From the IMG/VR virus record IMGVR_UViG_3300009537_000216, positions 1 to 20,889 of that record: a DNA stretch of 20,889 nucleotides; one strand, written 5' to 3'. The notes beneath the pieces were generated by a model, which ran no database searches, was not told the origin of the DNA, and saw nothing but the letters and a program-made list of their open reading frames with translations. Position 1 is the stretch's first letter. Every line of letters begins with the position of its first letter. Positions 1 to 6,557 of this stretch are shown here, piece by piece. The translations under genes and the position numbers were made by a program. The stretch is from a virus.

Positions 1-58
1 CGAGTATTGCCTTTACATTTACACGCTTACTTCCAATGGGCAGTTTCGCCTTTTTCAT
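1..58 (-). CDS. N-terminal fragment of a further operon gene, cut by the window edge
   Basis: An ATG at 58 opens a frame of 19 codons (MKKAKLPIGSKRVNVKAIL) that runs off the left edge without a stop. The ATG overlaps the TGA of the upstream gene as ATGA. A purine-rich GGGGGGGCGGAA stretch lies just before it, the same arrangement as at the two preceding gene starts. The fragment is lysine-rich and too short to assign. It shows that the leftward operon continues beyond this window. Confidence 0.6.
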   Translation of the reverse strand, partial: MKKAKLPIGSKRVNVKAIL

Positions 59-429
59 TTCCGCCCCCCCAGTTCCCGCCATGCGCCAAACTCGCGCAGC
101 AGGGCGCGCGCATTGTCAAGCGCCGCTTTATATTTAGCCCTTTCTACGATGTTCCAGTAGTGCTGTACATGGTTTGCTATTCCCGTGGCGGTGCCACGGC
201 GAACTCTGGTTTGCGCCTCTAAAGCGGTGAGCGCAGCGACTAGGCGCGCACGGTCGGATTGCAGGCGCTCGTTCTCGGATTTTTGCAGATCAACCAAGTG
301 CTTCCACTCTCTTGTCGTAACACTCGGATGCTCCAATTTGGTACGCAGCCGCTCTACCTCTGCGCGCAGGGCGTCCAGTTCTTGTTCGTGGGTACAGCAC
401 CAATTCCCACTAATGTCGGGGTCACTCAT
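55..429 (-). CDS. Small coiled-coil protein, unknown function (124 aa)
   Basis: I do not recognise a family. From about residue 14 to 75 the protein is rich in Glu, Leu, Arg and Gln in heptad-like spacing (for example ELDALRAEVERLRTKL), so a long coiled coil is likely. The C-terminal part is helical and basic. A longer frame opens at 453, but I chose the ATG at 429: it has GGAGGGG about six bases upstream and overlaps the previous stop as ATGA. The start MSDPD parallels the neighbour's MSDTP. It is one of several small genes at the distal end of the leftward operon. No signal peptide or membrane segment is seen. Confidence 0.65.
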   Translation of the reverse strand: MSDPDISGNWCCTHEQELDALRAEVERLRTKLEHPSVTTREWKHLVDLQKSENERLQSDRARLVAALTALEAQTRVRRGTATGIANHVQHYWNIVERAKYKAALDNARALLREFGAWRELGGRK

Positions 430-635
430 TTCCGCCCCTCCAGATCCTGCCATGCGGCGAGGGCATCGCTAACGGCAGAATGCTCAATATGTTCCTCTGC
501 ATCTACTTGACGCAGCGCCTCGGCCATCTTCCGCGCTACGCGCTCAAGCTCGCGAACGAAGTCGGCAGGCACCCATTCGCATTCAGGCTCGTCGCCAAAA
601 GCCGCTTCACGGTCAGTCAGCGGCGTGTCGCTCAT
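426..635 (-). CDS. Small acidic helical protein, unknown function (69 aa)
   Basis: No family is recognised. The protein starts MSDTPLTDREAAFGDEPECE, is acidic, and has a helical stretch around residues 25-60. The opening up to Glu13 resembles the start of many phage-encoded small regulatory or antirestriction-type proteins, but no function can be claimed. A frame open to 719 exists. The ATG at 635 was chosen because it has GGAGGGG directly upstream and overlaps the preceding stop as ATGA. The last codons GGG CGG AAA TGA encode GRK and sit at the Shine-Dalgarno region of the next gene. Confidence 0.65.
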   Translation of the reverse strand: MSDTPLTDREAAFGDEPECEWVPADFVRELERVARKMAEALRQVDAEEHIEHSAVSDALAAWQDLEGRK

Positions 636-814
636 TTCCCCTCCGCTATCCGCACCAACGCTACCAGCCACCCTTTGTCGGAAAGCGCGATCAGCGCAAC
701 GGTGAGCAACACGCCGCATACCATCCCCATCCCGAAGAACTGCGCCACCCGCGCGCAGTATTCGTCCTGCTCGAATACACGCGCGGGGCCAGTTTTAAAG
801 TGAGAACGTTTCAT
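632..814 (-). CDS. Small single-span membrane protein (60 aa)
   Basis: A 60-residue protein with one clear hydrophobic segment at about residues 27-45 (FGMGMVCGVLLTVALIAL), a basic N-terminus (MKRSHFK) and a short C-terminal tail. It is probably an inner-membrane protein. It could be a small phage membrane effector, or a holin- or spanin-like protein, but nothing in its neighbourhood indicates lysis, so I leave it unassigned. Its ATG directly follows the TAA of the upstream gene (TAAATG), so translation is probably coupled; there is no strong Shine-Dalgarno site. Confidence 0.6.
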   Translation of the reverse strand: MKRSHFKTGPARVFEQDEYCARVAQFFGMGMVCGVLLTVALIALSDKGWLVALVRIAEGK

Positions 815-1189
815 TTACCGCAGCCGCAAAAGTTGGACTTCGTTACCTGCGATGCAGATCGAATGCGCATCAGGCCCCCAATGCAACGAAGCCCAAGCCG
901 ACGCACCACTGCGAATCTCCCGCCCGGTGTACTTACCGAACGGAATACACGCCACTTCCCCCGGTTTCAGATTTTCGATGAATGGGCGATGGTACGCCAC
1001 CACTTCCCCGCGTTTGCGGTCGGGGTTGGAATGCCGCTTTTTCTTGAGAACATCTGGTTTCGGCGTCAATTCCTCGACCGTGGTATTGCCCCAGTTTCGC
1101 CCCGTGTCATCCAGCACTACGAACTTCAAACCCAACACACCCAACATGCCTACCGCTTTCAACAACACTCTCTCTTTCACAGGTTCCAT
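815..1189 (-). CDS. Hypothetical protein (124 aa)
   Basis: Family not recognised. The N-terminus is moderately hydrophobic (KAVGMLGVLGLKFVVLDD). A basic middle (KKKRHSNPDRKRGE) follows, then a likely beta-rich C-terminal half (GEVACIPFGKYTGREI, ICIAGNEVQLLRLR). No catalytic motif is visible. The ATG at 1189 has GGAG eight bases upstream. It lies within the leftward operon of small genes, and the start of the next gene abuts its stop. Confidence 0.65.
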   Translation of the reverse strand: MEPVKERVLLKAVGMLGVLGLKFVVLDDTGRNWGNTTVEELTPKPDVLKKKRHSNPDRKRGEVVAYHRPFIENLKPGEVACIPFGKYTGREIRSGASAWASLHWGPDAHSICIAGNEVQLLRLR

Positions 1190-1198
1190 TCTATGCTC

Positions 1199-1369
1199 CT
1201 ATAGTTTAGGTATCTTCAGCTTCCTCGTTTCCATACCTCGCTTGTACGCCTCTTTCGAGGCAGCGAGTGCTTCCGACTTCCACGGGGTGTGCGAACGAAC
1301 AATGCCCACCACGGTTGGTACTCGTTGGGGCAGCAGCCATTGGGGGAATAGCCCCCACTTGCCCGTCAT
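1199..1369 (-). CDS. Very small basic protein (56 aa)
   Basis: This gene fills an otherwise unexplained gap between two operon members. The frame starts at an ATG overlapping the previous TGA as ATGA and ends with TAG at 1201-1199. It reads MTGKWGLFPQWLLPQRVPTV through to KLKIPKL. It is basic and Trp/Pro-rich at the N-terminus, with a helical C-terminal half rich in Lys and Ala. No family is recognised. The overlap pattern and complete use of the gap are the main evidence that it is real. Confidence 0.55.
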   Translation of the reverse strand: MTGKWGLFPQWLLPQRVPTVVGIVRSHTPWKSEALAASKEAYKRGMETRKLKIPKL

Positions 1370-1569
1370 TGCTTCGTCTCTACGATGTAGTAACCCATCT
1401 TGAATACGTTTACCTCCTCCCCATCCTTCGTAACGAAGGGAGTATCACTGATAAATCCGATAACGGGTACGTTGTTTCCATCGTGTTCGATCATGTTGAT
1501 TGGTAACGCGTTACCAAACGCCTGAACACATGCGGAATTCCAAGCCCAAAGAAGTCCTTCATAATTCAC
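1366..1569 (-). CDS. Small protein containing an in-frame copy of the palindrome (67 aa)
   Basis: Family not recognised. I chose the GTG at 1569 because it overlaps the upstream TGA as GTGA and is preceded by GAGGATCA at good spacing. An alternative ATG at 1494 would give only 42 residues. With the GTG start, the 18-bp palindrome at 1500-1517 lies inside the gene and is translated as FGNALP at about residues 18-23. The C-terminal part (IGFISDTPFVTKDGEEVNVF) looks beta-rich. Either the palindrome inserted into the gene without breaking the frame, or the true start is at 1494, just after the palindrome. Confidence 0.55.
   Translation of the reverse strand: MNYEGLLWAWNSACVQAFGNALPINMIEHDGNNVPVIGFISDTPFVTKDGEEVNVFKMGYYIVETKQ
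1500..1517. repeat. Palindrome copy 1 (TTGGTAACGCGTTACCAA)
   Basis: A perfect 18-bp inverted repeat, lying in the 67-aa gene and five bases upstream of an alternative ATG at 1494. As RNA it could fold to a 7-bp stem with a CGCG loop. It is one of six copies in the window. Confidence 0.9.
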
Positions 1570-2630
1570 CTGATCCTCACGGTTTCTCCGAACGGCGCAA
1601 TCGCCCGGCTTTTCGTCATCCACATGACCGGATACGCGGGGGCTGTAGTCGGGAAGCGCCCACACATATCAGTGAAATACAGCAGACACTTCAAGTCGAG
1701 ATTACATTGCCTCACCTTCTCAAAAACAGGGACAAACGACGTACCTCCACCACCGACAGGGCGGGGAATCACCTCTTCGCCCCGTTCGAAACAGTCCAAA
1801 CGCTTAACAGCCGCGTCACAATAAAAAACCCACACCCTGTTGGGGCGCACATCCGACACAATGCTGTTTACATCTTTGAAGTACTCCCCGAGTTCCCGGT
1901 TAACGATGGACGCAGACGTGTCGATGCCGATGCCGACATCCCCCATTTCCTCGCTGTACAACGAGGGCAGGTAAATCCCCTGCGCAATGAAGCGCCTGTT
2001 GGGACGGGACCAAGCGTAATCCTGCTTCGCCCGGTCTAGGAAAAAACGGCGCATGAGGGCGTAGTAATCAACTACCGAGTCTCCCGCTTCTGCGAGAATG
2101 CGCTTCAACGTGCTGGAAGTATCCCCCATCATCATCGCAGACCGCGCAGCCTGAACGACTTCCAGTTTCGCTTCCATCTCAGACACGGCGTCAGGCGCGT
2201 CTACAAGGTCGGATGCCCGGCCATCGTTCGGATGATCTTCCAGCAAGTCGTATACCTGCTCAGTAGCCATGCCATCGTACCGATGGTCCACCAGTCCCCC
2301 CGCAGGCAGCGTCAACCCCAGTGCGATCAGTTCGCCGTTAATGACGTAATCCGCGGCTCGGTTCCACTTACCGAGCTTACGCCAGTGCCTGCGCCACGGA
2401 TGCAACAAAGCAATGTGCATGATCTCGTGTGCGTACAGTCCCAGCAGTTCATCGCGCGATAGCTTGGCGCAGAACGCTGGGTCAAACTCAATTACAGTAC
2501 CGTCGGTGCGCGCCGTATCGCATGGTGCTATACGCGTCGGGTGAGACAATGACAGTGCCCCAATAAACGAGACCCGGTTAATTAAGCGAGTCCGGGTCGC
2601 GCTTAGTCGCTGTTCGAGTTCGTTCGTCAT
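1566..2630 (-). CDS. VWA-like/metallopeptidase-like protein (DUF2201 type)
   Basis: 354 residues with two recognisable parts. The N-terminal part is a putative metallopeptidase domain: LSRDELLGLYAHEIMHIALL carries HEIMH at residues 68-72, followed by a conserved-looking ADYVINGEL near 93-101. The C-terminal part is a von Willebrand A-like domain with all MIDAS elements: DTSAS at 237-241, Thr297 in GGGTS, and Asp321 in YFTDMCG. This matches the DUF2201 family, in which such proteins are usually encoded beside a MoxR-type AAA+ ATPase. That is the case here: the ATPase gene lies two small genes upstream. The ATG at 2630 keeps the whole family N-terminus, although it overlaps the previous gene by 53 bases. 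The natural target of the pair is not known from the sequence. Confidence 0.85.
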   Translation of the reverse strand: MTNELEQRLSATRTRLINRVSFIGALSLSHPTRIAPCDTARTDGTVIEFDPAFCAKLSRDELLGLYAHEIMHIALLHPWRRHWRKLGKWNRAADYVINGELIALGLTLPAGGLVDHRYDGMATEQVYDLLEDHPNDGRASDLVDAPDAVSEMEAKLEVVQAARSAMMMGDTSSTLKRILAEAGDSVVDYYALMRRFFLDRAKQDYAWSRPNRRFIAQGIYLPSLYSEEMGDVGIGIDTSASIVNRELGEYFKDVNSIVSDVRPNRVWVFYCDAAVKRLDCFERGEEVIPRPVGGGGTSFVPVFEKVRQCNLDLKCLLYFTDMCGRFPTTAPAYPVMWMTKSRAIAPFGETVRIR

Positions 2631-2823
2631 GTACCGCCTTTACGGTTGTTTTGCATAAATCAAACCACTCCTCATCACGCATTCCTGCCGACAGGGCTAT
2701 CCGCACCGCCGTGTCGAGCAGTGCGGATATGACAGCGCGGAAATCCAGACTTTCATCCAGAGCATCATAAATCTGCGAAACAGCGCGGTCAAAGTGTTGT
2801 CCAAATTCCTCTTCGCTAATCAC
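2578..2823 (-). CDS. Small helical protein between the AAA+ and VWA genes (81 aa)
   Basis: Family not recognised. The product starts (M)ISEEEFGQHFDRAVSQIYDA, is acidic and mostly helical, and ends in a basic tail (TRTATKRDPDSLN). A frame extends to 2874, but the GTG at 2823 is preferred: it overlaps the upstream stop as GTGA and has AAAGGA just before it. It lies between the MoxR-like ATPase and the VWA protein, so it could be an adaptor of that machine; this is inference from position only. Confidence 0.6.
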   Translation of the reverse strand: MISEEEFGQHFDRAVSQIYDALDESLDFRAVISALLDTAVRIALSAGMRDEEWFDLCKTTVKAVHDERTRTATKRDPDSLN

Positions 2824-3023
2824 GGAGTCCTTTCGGCGTTGCGCAAATCGCGCATCACCTTGGTTGCGGCCCACCGATCAGAAGGCGAACGGGATATGAT
2901 TACCAGTACGCCGGTCGGGGAACGGATCTTGACGTGTTTACCCATGTTGTTCACGGACCACCCTCTTCGAATCCGTTCCCGGATTGCCCGATCAATATCA
3001 GGATTGGTGCAGTATATTCCCAT
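2820..3023 (-). CDS. HicA-like small protein (67 aa), tentative
   Basis: The segment GWSVNNMGKHVKIRSPTGVL (residues 21-40), followed by VIISRSPSDRWAA and a final helix, resembles the HicA/YcfA fold, a small dsRBD-like mRNA interferase. His30 in GKH sits where HicA has its catalytic His in GSH. Known: HicA toxins are normally paired with HicB antitoxin, and no HicB is recognisable next to it. It could instead be a non-toxic phage member of the fold. A frame open to 3113 exists; the ATG at 3023 limits the overlap with the ATPase gene to 26 bases. There is no clear Shine-Dalgarno site, so translation is probably coupled. Confidence 0.5.
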   Translation of the reverse strand: MGIYCTNPDIDRAIRERIRRGWSVNNMGKHVKIRSPTGVLVIISRSPSDRWAATKVMRDLRNAERTP

Positions 3024-4014
3024 GGCGCTGCGCCCAATCCTTGTACCCGTCGGAGACATGCAGTTTCGGCACTCGCTTGTGTGCCAGACGCCCTGCCAGC
3101 ATGGAAAACTCATCCGGCAAGCGTTCGAGGTACTTGTTCACACGTGCGAAATTCCTGATGTCGATCACCTCGGCCACACTGACTGCGACGGCCCACTTGC
3201 CCCCAAGCGAATCCGGAATTTTCGCCGTTGTCGGCGTGTCCCGCACTTCGTCCATGTCGGGCAGTTCGCCCCACACGCGCAGAAATGTCTCGAAGTGAGT
3301 AGCCGCTTCCTCGCCCACACAACCCTGCACCAGTTCGATTCGGATTTCCTTCGGCTTTTCCACATACTGCGCCGCACGGAACCACGAACGCGGGGTCGGG
3401 AAGGGTTTGATTTCCGACGAAGGGTCGAACTTGTAAAGCATGTCTGCCCGTGTTTGCAGAAACGCAATGACCTTCGTATTCAACCCAACCATGGCCGCAT
3501 GGTCGATGAAATCGTCCAGATGCGTCGTCACGTCGATCTTCAGGAAACGGTTCAGAAGAGGCGCAGGCATCTGGTACGTCACGCCCCGTGATGCGGTCGG
3601 ATTCCCCGCCGCCAGCAACAGCCACCCCTGCGGGAAGCGGTAGTCCCCTACGCCCCGGTCATTGAACATCTGATACGCCGCCGCAAGCACGGAAGGCATG
3701 CCCGAAGTCAGTTCGTCTGCGAAGAATATACCGCGCGGCGTGGATGCATCCGGCAGGAACCCCGGTCGCGCCCATCGCGTGCATCGCTCGGTTTCCTTGC
3801 GCAGCACTTCAACAAACGGCACGCCGCGCAGATCCACCGAATCCATTTGCGAAAACCGGATGTCGATAACCGGTAGGTCTTCCTCCTGACTGACCTGTAT
3901 TGCACCTTCGGATTTGCCAATGCCCGAAAAACCCTCCATGAAAATCGAGGTCAAACACAATTTCGGATCGTTCACATGCTCACGAATTACTTCCTTCACC
4001 ATGCTCAGTCTCAT
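2998..4014 (-). CDS. MoxR/CobS-like AAA+ ATPase
   Basis: 338 residues. Walker A is GFSGIGKS (28-35), Walker B is GIFFADE (95-101), and the sensor-1 region is AAGNPT with Asn138. APLLNRF around 151-157 matches the arginine-bearing segment of MoxR-type ATPases. Known: MoxR/CobS ATPases act as chaperone-like remodellers with a VWA-domain partner, for example in metal insertion or complex activation. Here the partner candidate is the DUF2201-type protein downstream, and the DUF3150 protein lies immediately upstream (TAAATG junction). The ATG at 4014 has GGGG a few bases upstream; an internal ATG at codon 5 is an alternative. It is a cytoplasmic protein with no membrane segment. Confidence 0.88.
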   Translation of the reverse strand: MRLSMVKEVIREHVNDPKLCLTSIFMEGFSGIGKSEGAIQVSQEEDLPVIDIRFSQMDSVDLRGVPFVEVLRKETERCTRWARPGFLPDASTPRGIFFADELTSGMPSVLAAAYQMFNDRGVGDYRFPQGWLLLAAGNPTASRGVTYQMPAPLLNRFLKIDVTTHLDDFIDHAAMVGLNTKVIAFLQTRADMLYKFDPSSEIKPFPTPRSWFRAAQYVEKPKEIRIELVQGCVGEEAATHFETFLRVWGELPDMDEVRDTPTTAKIPDSLGGKWAVAVSVAEVIDIRNFARVNKYLERLPDEFSMLAGRLAHKRVPKLHVSDGYKDWAQRHGNILHQS

Positions 4015-4860
4015 TTAAGCCCCCATGAATTTTTTCATTGCATCACTGATTTTGCGTGCCTCATTTGCCACCTGTGTGCGGCGTGCTTCGTCGCTACGCA
4101 GCATTTCAGGCGAAACCACCAATCGCTTTTTCACAACGCCGAGCGCCTGATCGAATTTCTTGTCCCCCGCCAGATTCAGGATAGGCAAAGTGTCGCACAG
4201 GTCTTTCAGGTTTTCAACCAACGAATCCCTGAATACTTTCTTCGGGTCGGCGAGGGAGTTCGACATGTGGTCAACGGCTTTCAACAGCTTCGCCCAACTA
4301 GGCGCGAGTGTTTCCTTGAGTGCGTGTTTCTCGTGTTCGCGCAGTTGTTCTTTCAGGGCAGCGAGGTGATCCTCGTCCAGCTTCACACGAAAATCCCCGA
4401 CCTCGGGCATGGGTGAAAACCGCACCGCAAACCGGAACCGCCCTTCGAGTGACGCCTTGCTCGGGTACTCGCTTGCGTTGTACCGCCCTTTGAGCCTGTT
4501 TTTGGCTTCGTTCACGGCGTCGTCCCACCCATTCAACACTTCGCGCACGGCGCTGTCCCATTCGCCGCTCAGGGCCAACAACTCGTTGTTCAGCGTCTCG
4601 AAGTTCTCCATGGGCACGGCACGCGACTCGTCGTCCCCCCACGGAACCGTCTTGGCATAGAGCGCCGCGCGAGCGCGCCCTTCGATCACAGTCAACTTGG
4701 CGAGGAAGGACTTGTGGAAAAGATCCTTTACGAACCGCCCCATCTCGTGTGTCTCGTACGACTGGTCTACTTCCCGTGTCACCTGTTTGTCCCGTTTCGC
4801 CCCGTGGATCTTGCGGATTGTGAGGCTGACGAGCAACACCCGTTTGCTAAGCTCCATCAT
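4015..4860 (-). CDS. DUF3150-type protein
   Basis: 281 residues, largely helical. The stretch ALYAKTVPWGDDESRAVPME, a helical segment with GRYNASEYPS, and PMPEVGDFRVKLDEDHLAAL match my memory of the DUF3150 family, which lies next to MoxR-like ATPase and VWA genes in phages and bacteria. Known: its biochemical role is not established. The position directly before the ATPase suggests it is part of the same machine. The start has two ATGs in a row (4860 and 4857); the first overlaps the upstream TGA as ATGA. A palindrome copy ends 17 bases upstream of the ATG, followed by AAAAAAGGA, which may serve as Shine-Dalgarno. Confidence 0.78.
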   Translation of the reverse strand: MMELSKRVLLVSLTIRKIHGAKRDKQVTREVDQSYETHEMGRFVKDLFHKSFLAKLTVIEGRARAALYAKTVPWGDDESRAVPMENFETLNNELLALSGEWDSAVREVLNGWDDAVNEAKNRLKGRYNASEYPSKASLEGRFRFAVRFSPMPEVGDFRVKLDEDHLAALKEQLREHEKHALKETLAPSWAKLLKAVDHMSNSLADPKKVFRDSLVENLKDLCDTLPILNLAGDKKFDQALGVVKKRLVVSPEMLRSDEARRTQVANEARKISDAMKKFMGA

Positions 4861-5039
4861 TTGCGTTTGTCCTTTTTTGGTAACGCGTTACCATGTTTCG
4901 GCCCTATGACAGTACCTCTTCCCCCCCGAATGGTCGAGGGGACCAACACGAACCCCGCCGTTGCCCCACAGTGCAGGCACTCGCACTCCAACGAAATCGT
5001 CCCGCGTTGTGTCTGCCACCAACTATGACGACACTTCAT
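4857..5039 (-). CDS. Small putative zinc-binding protein (60 aa)
   Basis: The sequence starts MKCRHSW and has ECECLHCGAT at about residues 18-27. Cys3/His5 with Cys19, Cys21 and Cys24 suggest a small zinc knuckle. The C-terminus is GNALPKKDKRK, in which GNALP is encoded by a palindrome copy, so the repeat forms part of the coding sequence. The ATG at 5039 has a very strong AAGGAGG six bases upstream. No family is recognised. It overlaps both neighbours by ATGA junctions. Confidence 0.65.
   Translation of the reverse strand: MKCRHSWWQTQRGTISLECECLHCGATAGFVLVPSTIRGGRGTVIGPKHGNALPKKDKRK
4878..4893. repeat. Palindrome copy 2 (TGGTAACGCGTTACCA)
   Basis: A perfect 16-bp inverted repeat with the same core as the other copies. 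It lies at the 3' end of the small zinc-protein gene and 17 bases upstream of the DUF3150 start. Confidence 0.9.
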
Positions 5040-5149
5040 TTTTTCCTCCTTGCCGTGTCATGCATCACCGTGAGCCATTGCGGAATCGGCGTAGACACAC
5101 GTATCCGTCGACCGCCCACAATGATGAATTCATAATTAAAAACCCGCAT
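5036..5149 (-). CDS. Tiny basic protein (37 aa)
   Basis: The gap between two operon genes contains the frame MRVFNYEFIIVGGRRIRVST through to TARRKK, starting with ATG at 5149. Its stop overlaps the next start as ATGA (AAATGA), as at other junctions in the operon. The Shine-Dalgarno site of the next gene lies in its last codons. It looks like a single beta hairpin followed by a basic helix. No family is recognised, and no strong Shine-Dalgarno site is seen before it. Confidence 0.5.
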   Translation of the reverse strand: MRVFNYEFIIVGGRRIRVSTPIPQWLTVMHDTARRKK

Positions 5150-5156
5150 TAATGCT

Positions 5157-5363
5157 TCAACCTGTTTCTTTGTTGCGAAGTGCCTCAACATCTGCATAGG
5201 TCTTTGTCTCCTTGTCGTAGACTACGTTGGGGGCGAGGTAAGGCCGCACGATCTCGTGCGCATCCCGGTGTATGAAGACACGTGACGGATAATACTTCGC
5301 CTTGCGCACCAATTTCTTTATACGCTTGTTTATCTTCCGCGCCAACTCAGCGTCGAGATACAT
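5157..5363 (-). CDS. Small basic protein (68 aa)
   Basis: The product starts MYLDAELARKINKRIKKLVR and continues KAKYYPSRVFIHRDAHEIVRPY. It is strongly basic at the N-terminal half and helical, perhaps nucleic-acid binding, but no family is recognised. A longer frame opens at 5405. I prefer the ATG at 5363 because it overlaps the peptidase stop as TGATG, typical of termination-reinitiation. Confidence 0.58.
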   Translation of the reverse strand: MYLDAELARKINKRIKKLVRKAKYYPSRVFIHRDAHEIVRPYLAPNVVYDKETKTYADVEALRNKETG

Positions 5364-6508
5364 CAGGTTGTCGGAAACCCACGCACGTTGGTATCCTCCT
5401 CCCACGACAGCAGGTCCTGCACCAGCACATCCTGATCTTCGACCGAATACTCCATGCTGTAGATCGACTCGATCATGTCCGTGACCGCCCTCGGGTTATC
5501 CGCAGCAATCTCGCGCACCTGTTCGAGGCTCAGTTGGTTATACGCGTCCTGCAACCGGGCATCGAGCAGAGCTTGCATGAGTTCGTTCGCCGTGTCGGTT
5601 GCCGTGTCGTACTGCGGCGTGCCGTGTTTGCTGGATGTGGGGTAGTTGTCCCGGAAATCCTTCCAGTCGAACAGGTCGATCACTCCGCCCGAATAGCGCC
5701 CGTACCGCTGGTACCCGTAATCCCCCGCCTCACGCTTGCACACCAGCTTCTCCTCGCCTTTGTAGCCGTGTCCGAAAGCCGTGATCACGGCATCGCGCAA
5801 ATGCAGCAGGTAATCCACATCCAGCAGTTCCCGATGGGAATGCTCGTTCTCGTACCCCACCGAGATGTTGGTGCACTCGGGCACGTCGTCCGCGTAGTTC
5901 GCCGTGTCCGTGAAGGTGCCCGTGTCGTCGGGTTTGAAGTCCATGTACTTGCCGTGTTTGTTCAACACTTTGGCCATGGAGACGGCGAACTCATTCGAGG
6001 CGCACTCGCCCACCATCTGTTCGGTAATCACCGAGTCCGACCCACGACGGTCGAAGGCCACCGCGTACTTGAATGTCTTCAACCACGCGCTGTGATGCTG
6101 CGAGATGTAGTTCGACCCGATGCCGCCGCGTTCCTCGCCCCGGTGAAACAGATACGTGCCCGGTACGCCGCAGCGAATCATTTCCAACAGCAGCCAGACC
6201 CCTGCGCCGTCGTCAGCGCCCAGCGGTATGCCGTCCGTTTTGTAGATCAGGCCCGTATCCTCATCGAACTCGATTTTCTGGCGCTCCGGTGCGTCGAGCG
6301 CATGCATGGTGTCGATGTGACAGCACCACAGGATCTTCGAGTCCTGTTCGGGGCGCATCTCATGCATGAACGCCATCACTTCGCCCGCGCCATTCCTCAT
6401 GGACGCGAAGCCGTGCGGCTTGATGATGTCGCGGATAAAGGCCGCTTCGCCCTTGGATCCATGCGACCGACAATACGAGAGAATCTTTTTCAGGTTATCT
6501 TTCATCAT
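5363..6508 (-). CDS. M20/M28-type zinc peptidase (clan MH)
   Basis: 381 residues. The metal-binding pattern of clan MH exopeptidases is visible: CCHIDTMH with His64 and Asp66, GADDGAG with Asp99/Asp100, GEERGG with Glu125/Glu126 (catalytic base region), AFDRRGSD with Asp153, and ENEHSHRE with His223/His225. FTDTANYADDVPECTNISVG also recalls peptidase T- and M42-like enzymes. Such enzymes cleave short peptides or amino-terminal residues using two zinc ions. The last ~110 residues form an extension of unknown role. There is no signal peptide, so it probably acts in the host cytoplasm. The start has two ATGs in a row, with AAAGGAAAA upstream, and a palindrome copy lies 28 bases before the start. 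Confidence 0.82.
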   Translation of the reverse strand: MMKDNLKKILSYCRSHGSKGEAAFIRDIIKPHGFASMRNGAGEVMAFMHEMRPEQDSKILWCCHIDTMHALDAPERQKIEFDEDTGLIYKTDGIPLGADDGAGVWLLLEMIRCGVPGTYLFHRGEERGGIGSNYISQHHSAWLKTFKYAVAFDRRGSDSVITEQMVGECASNEFAVSMAKVLNKHGKYMDFKPDDTGTFTDTANYADDVPECTNISVGYENEHSHRELLDVDYLLHLRDAVITAFGHGYKGEEKLVCKREAGDYGYQRYGRYSGGVIDLFDWKDFRDNYPTSSKHGTPQYDTATDTANELMQALLDARLQDAYNQLSLEQVREIAADNPRAVTDMIESIYSMEYSVEDQDVLVQDLLSWEEDTNVRGFPTT

Positions 6509-6536
6509 CTTCGGTTTTCCTTTGTTTTCCTTCAGT

Positions 6537-6554
6537 TTGGTAACGCGTTACCAA
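6537..6554. repeat. Palindrome copy 3 (TTGGTAACGCGTTACCAA)
   Basis: A perfect 18-bp palindrome alone in the 49-bp gap between the 483-aa gene and the peptidase gene. That is one of the few true intergenic gaps in this operon, which supports a regulatory or RNA-processing role. Confidence 0.92.
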
Positions 6555-6557
6555 CCA

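Noticed and set aside
2794-3591. 265-codon plus-strand frame opposite the ATPase gene
   Set aside because: A shadow of the MoxR-like ATPase and HicA-like genes; no motif and no ribosome binding site in context.
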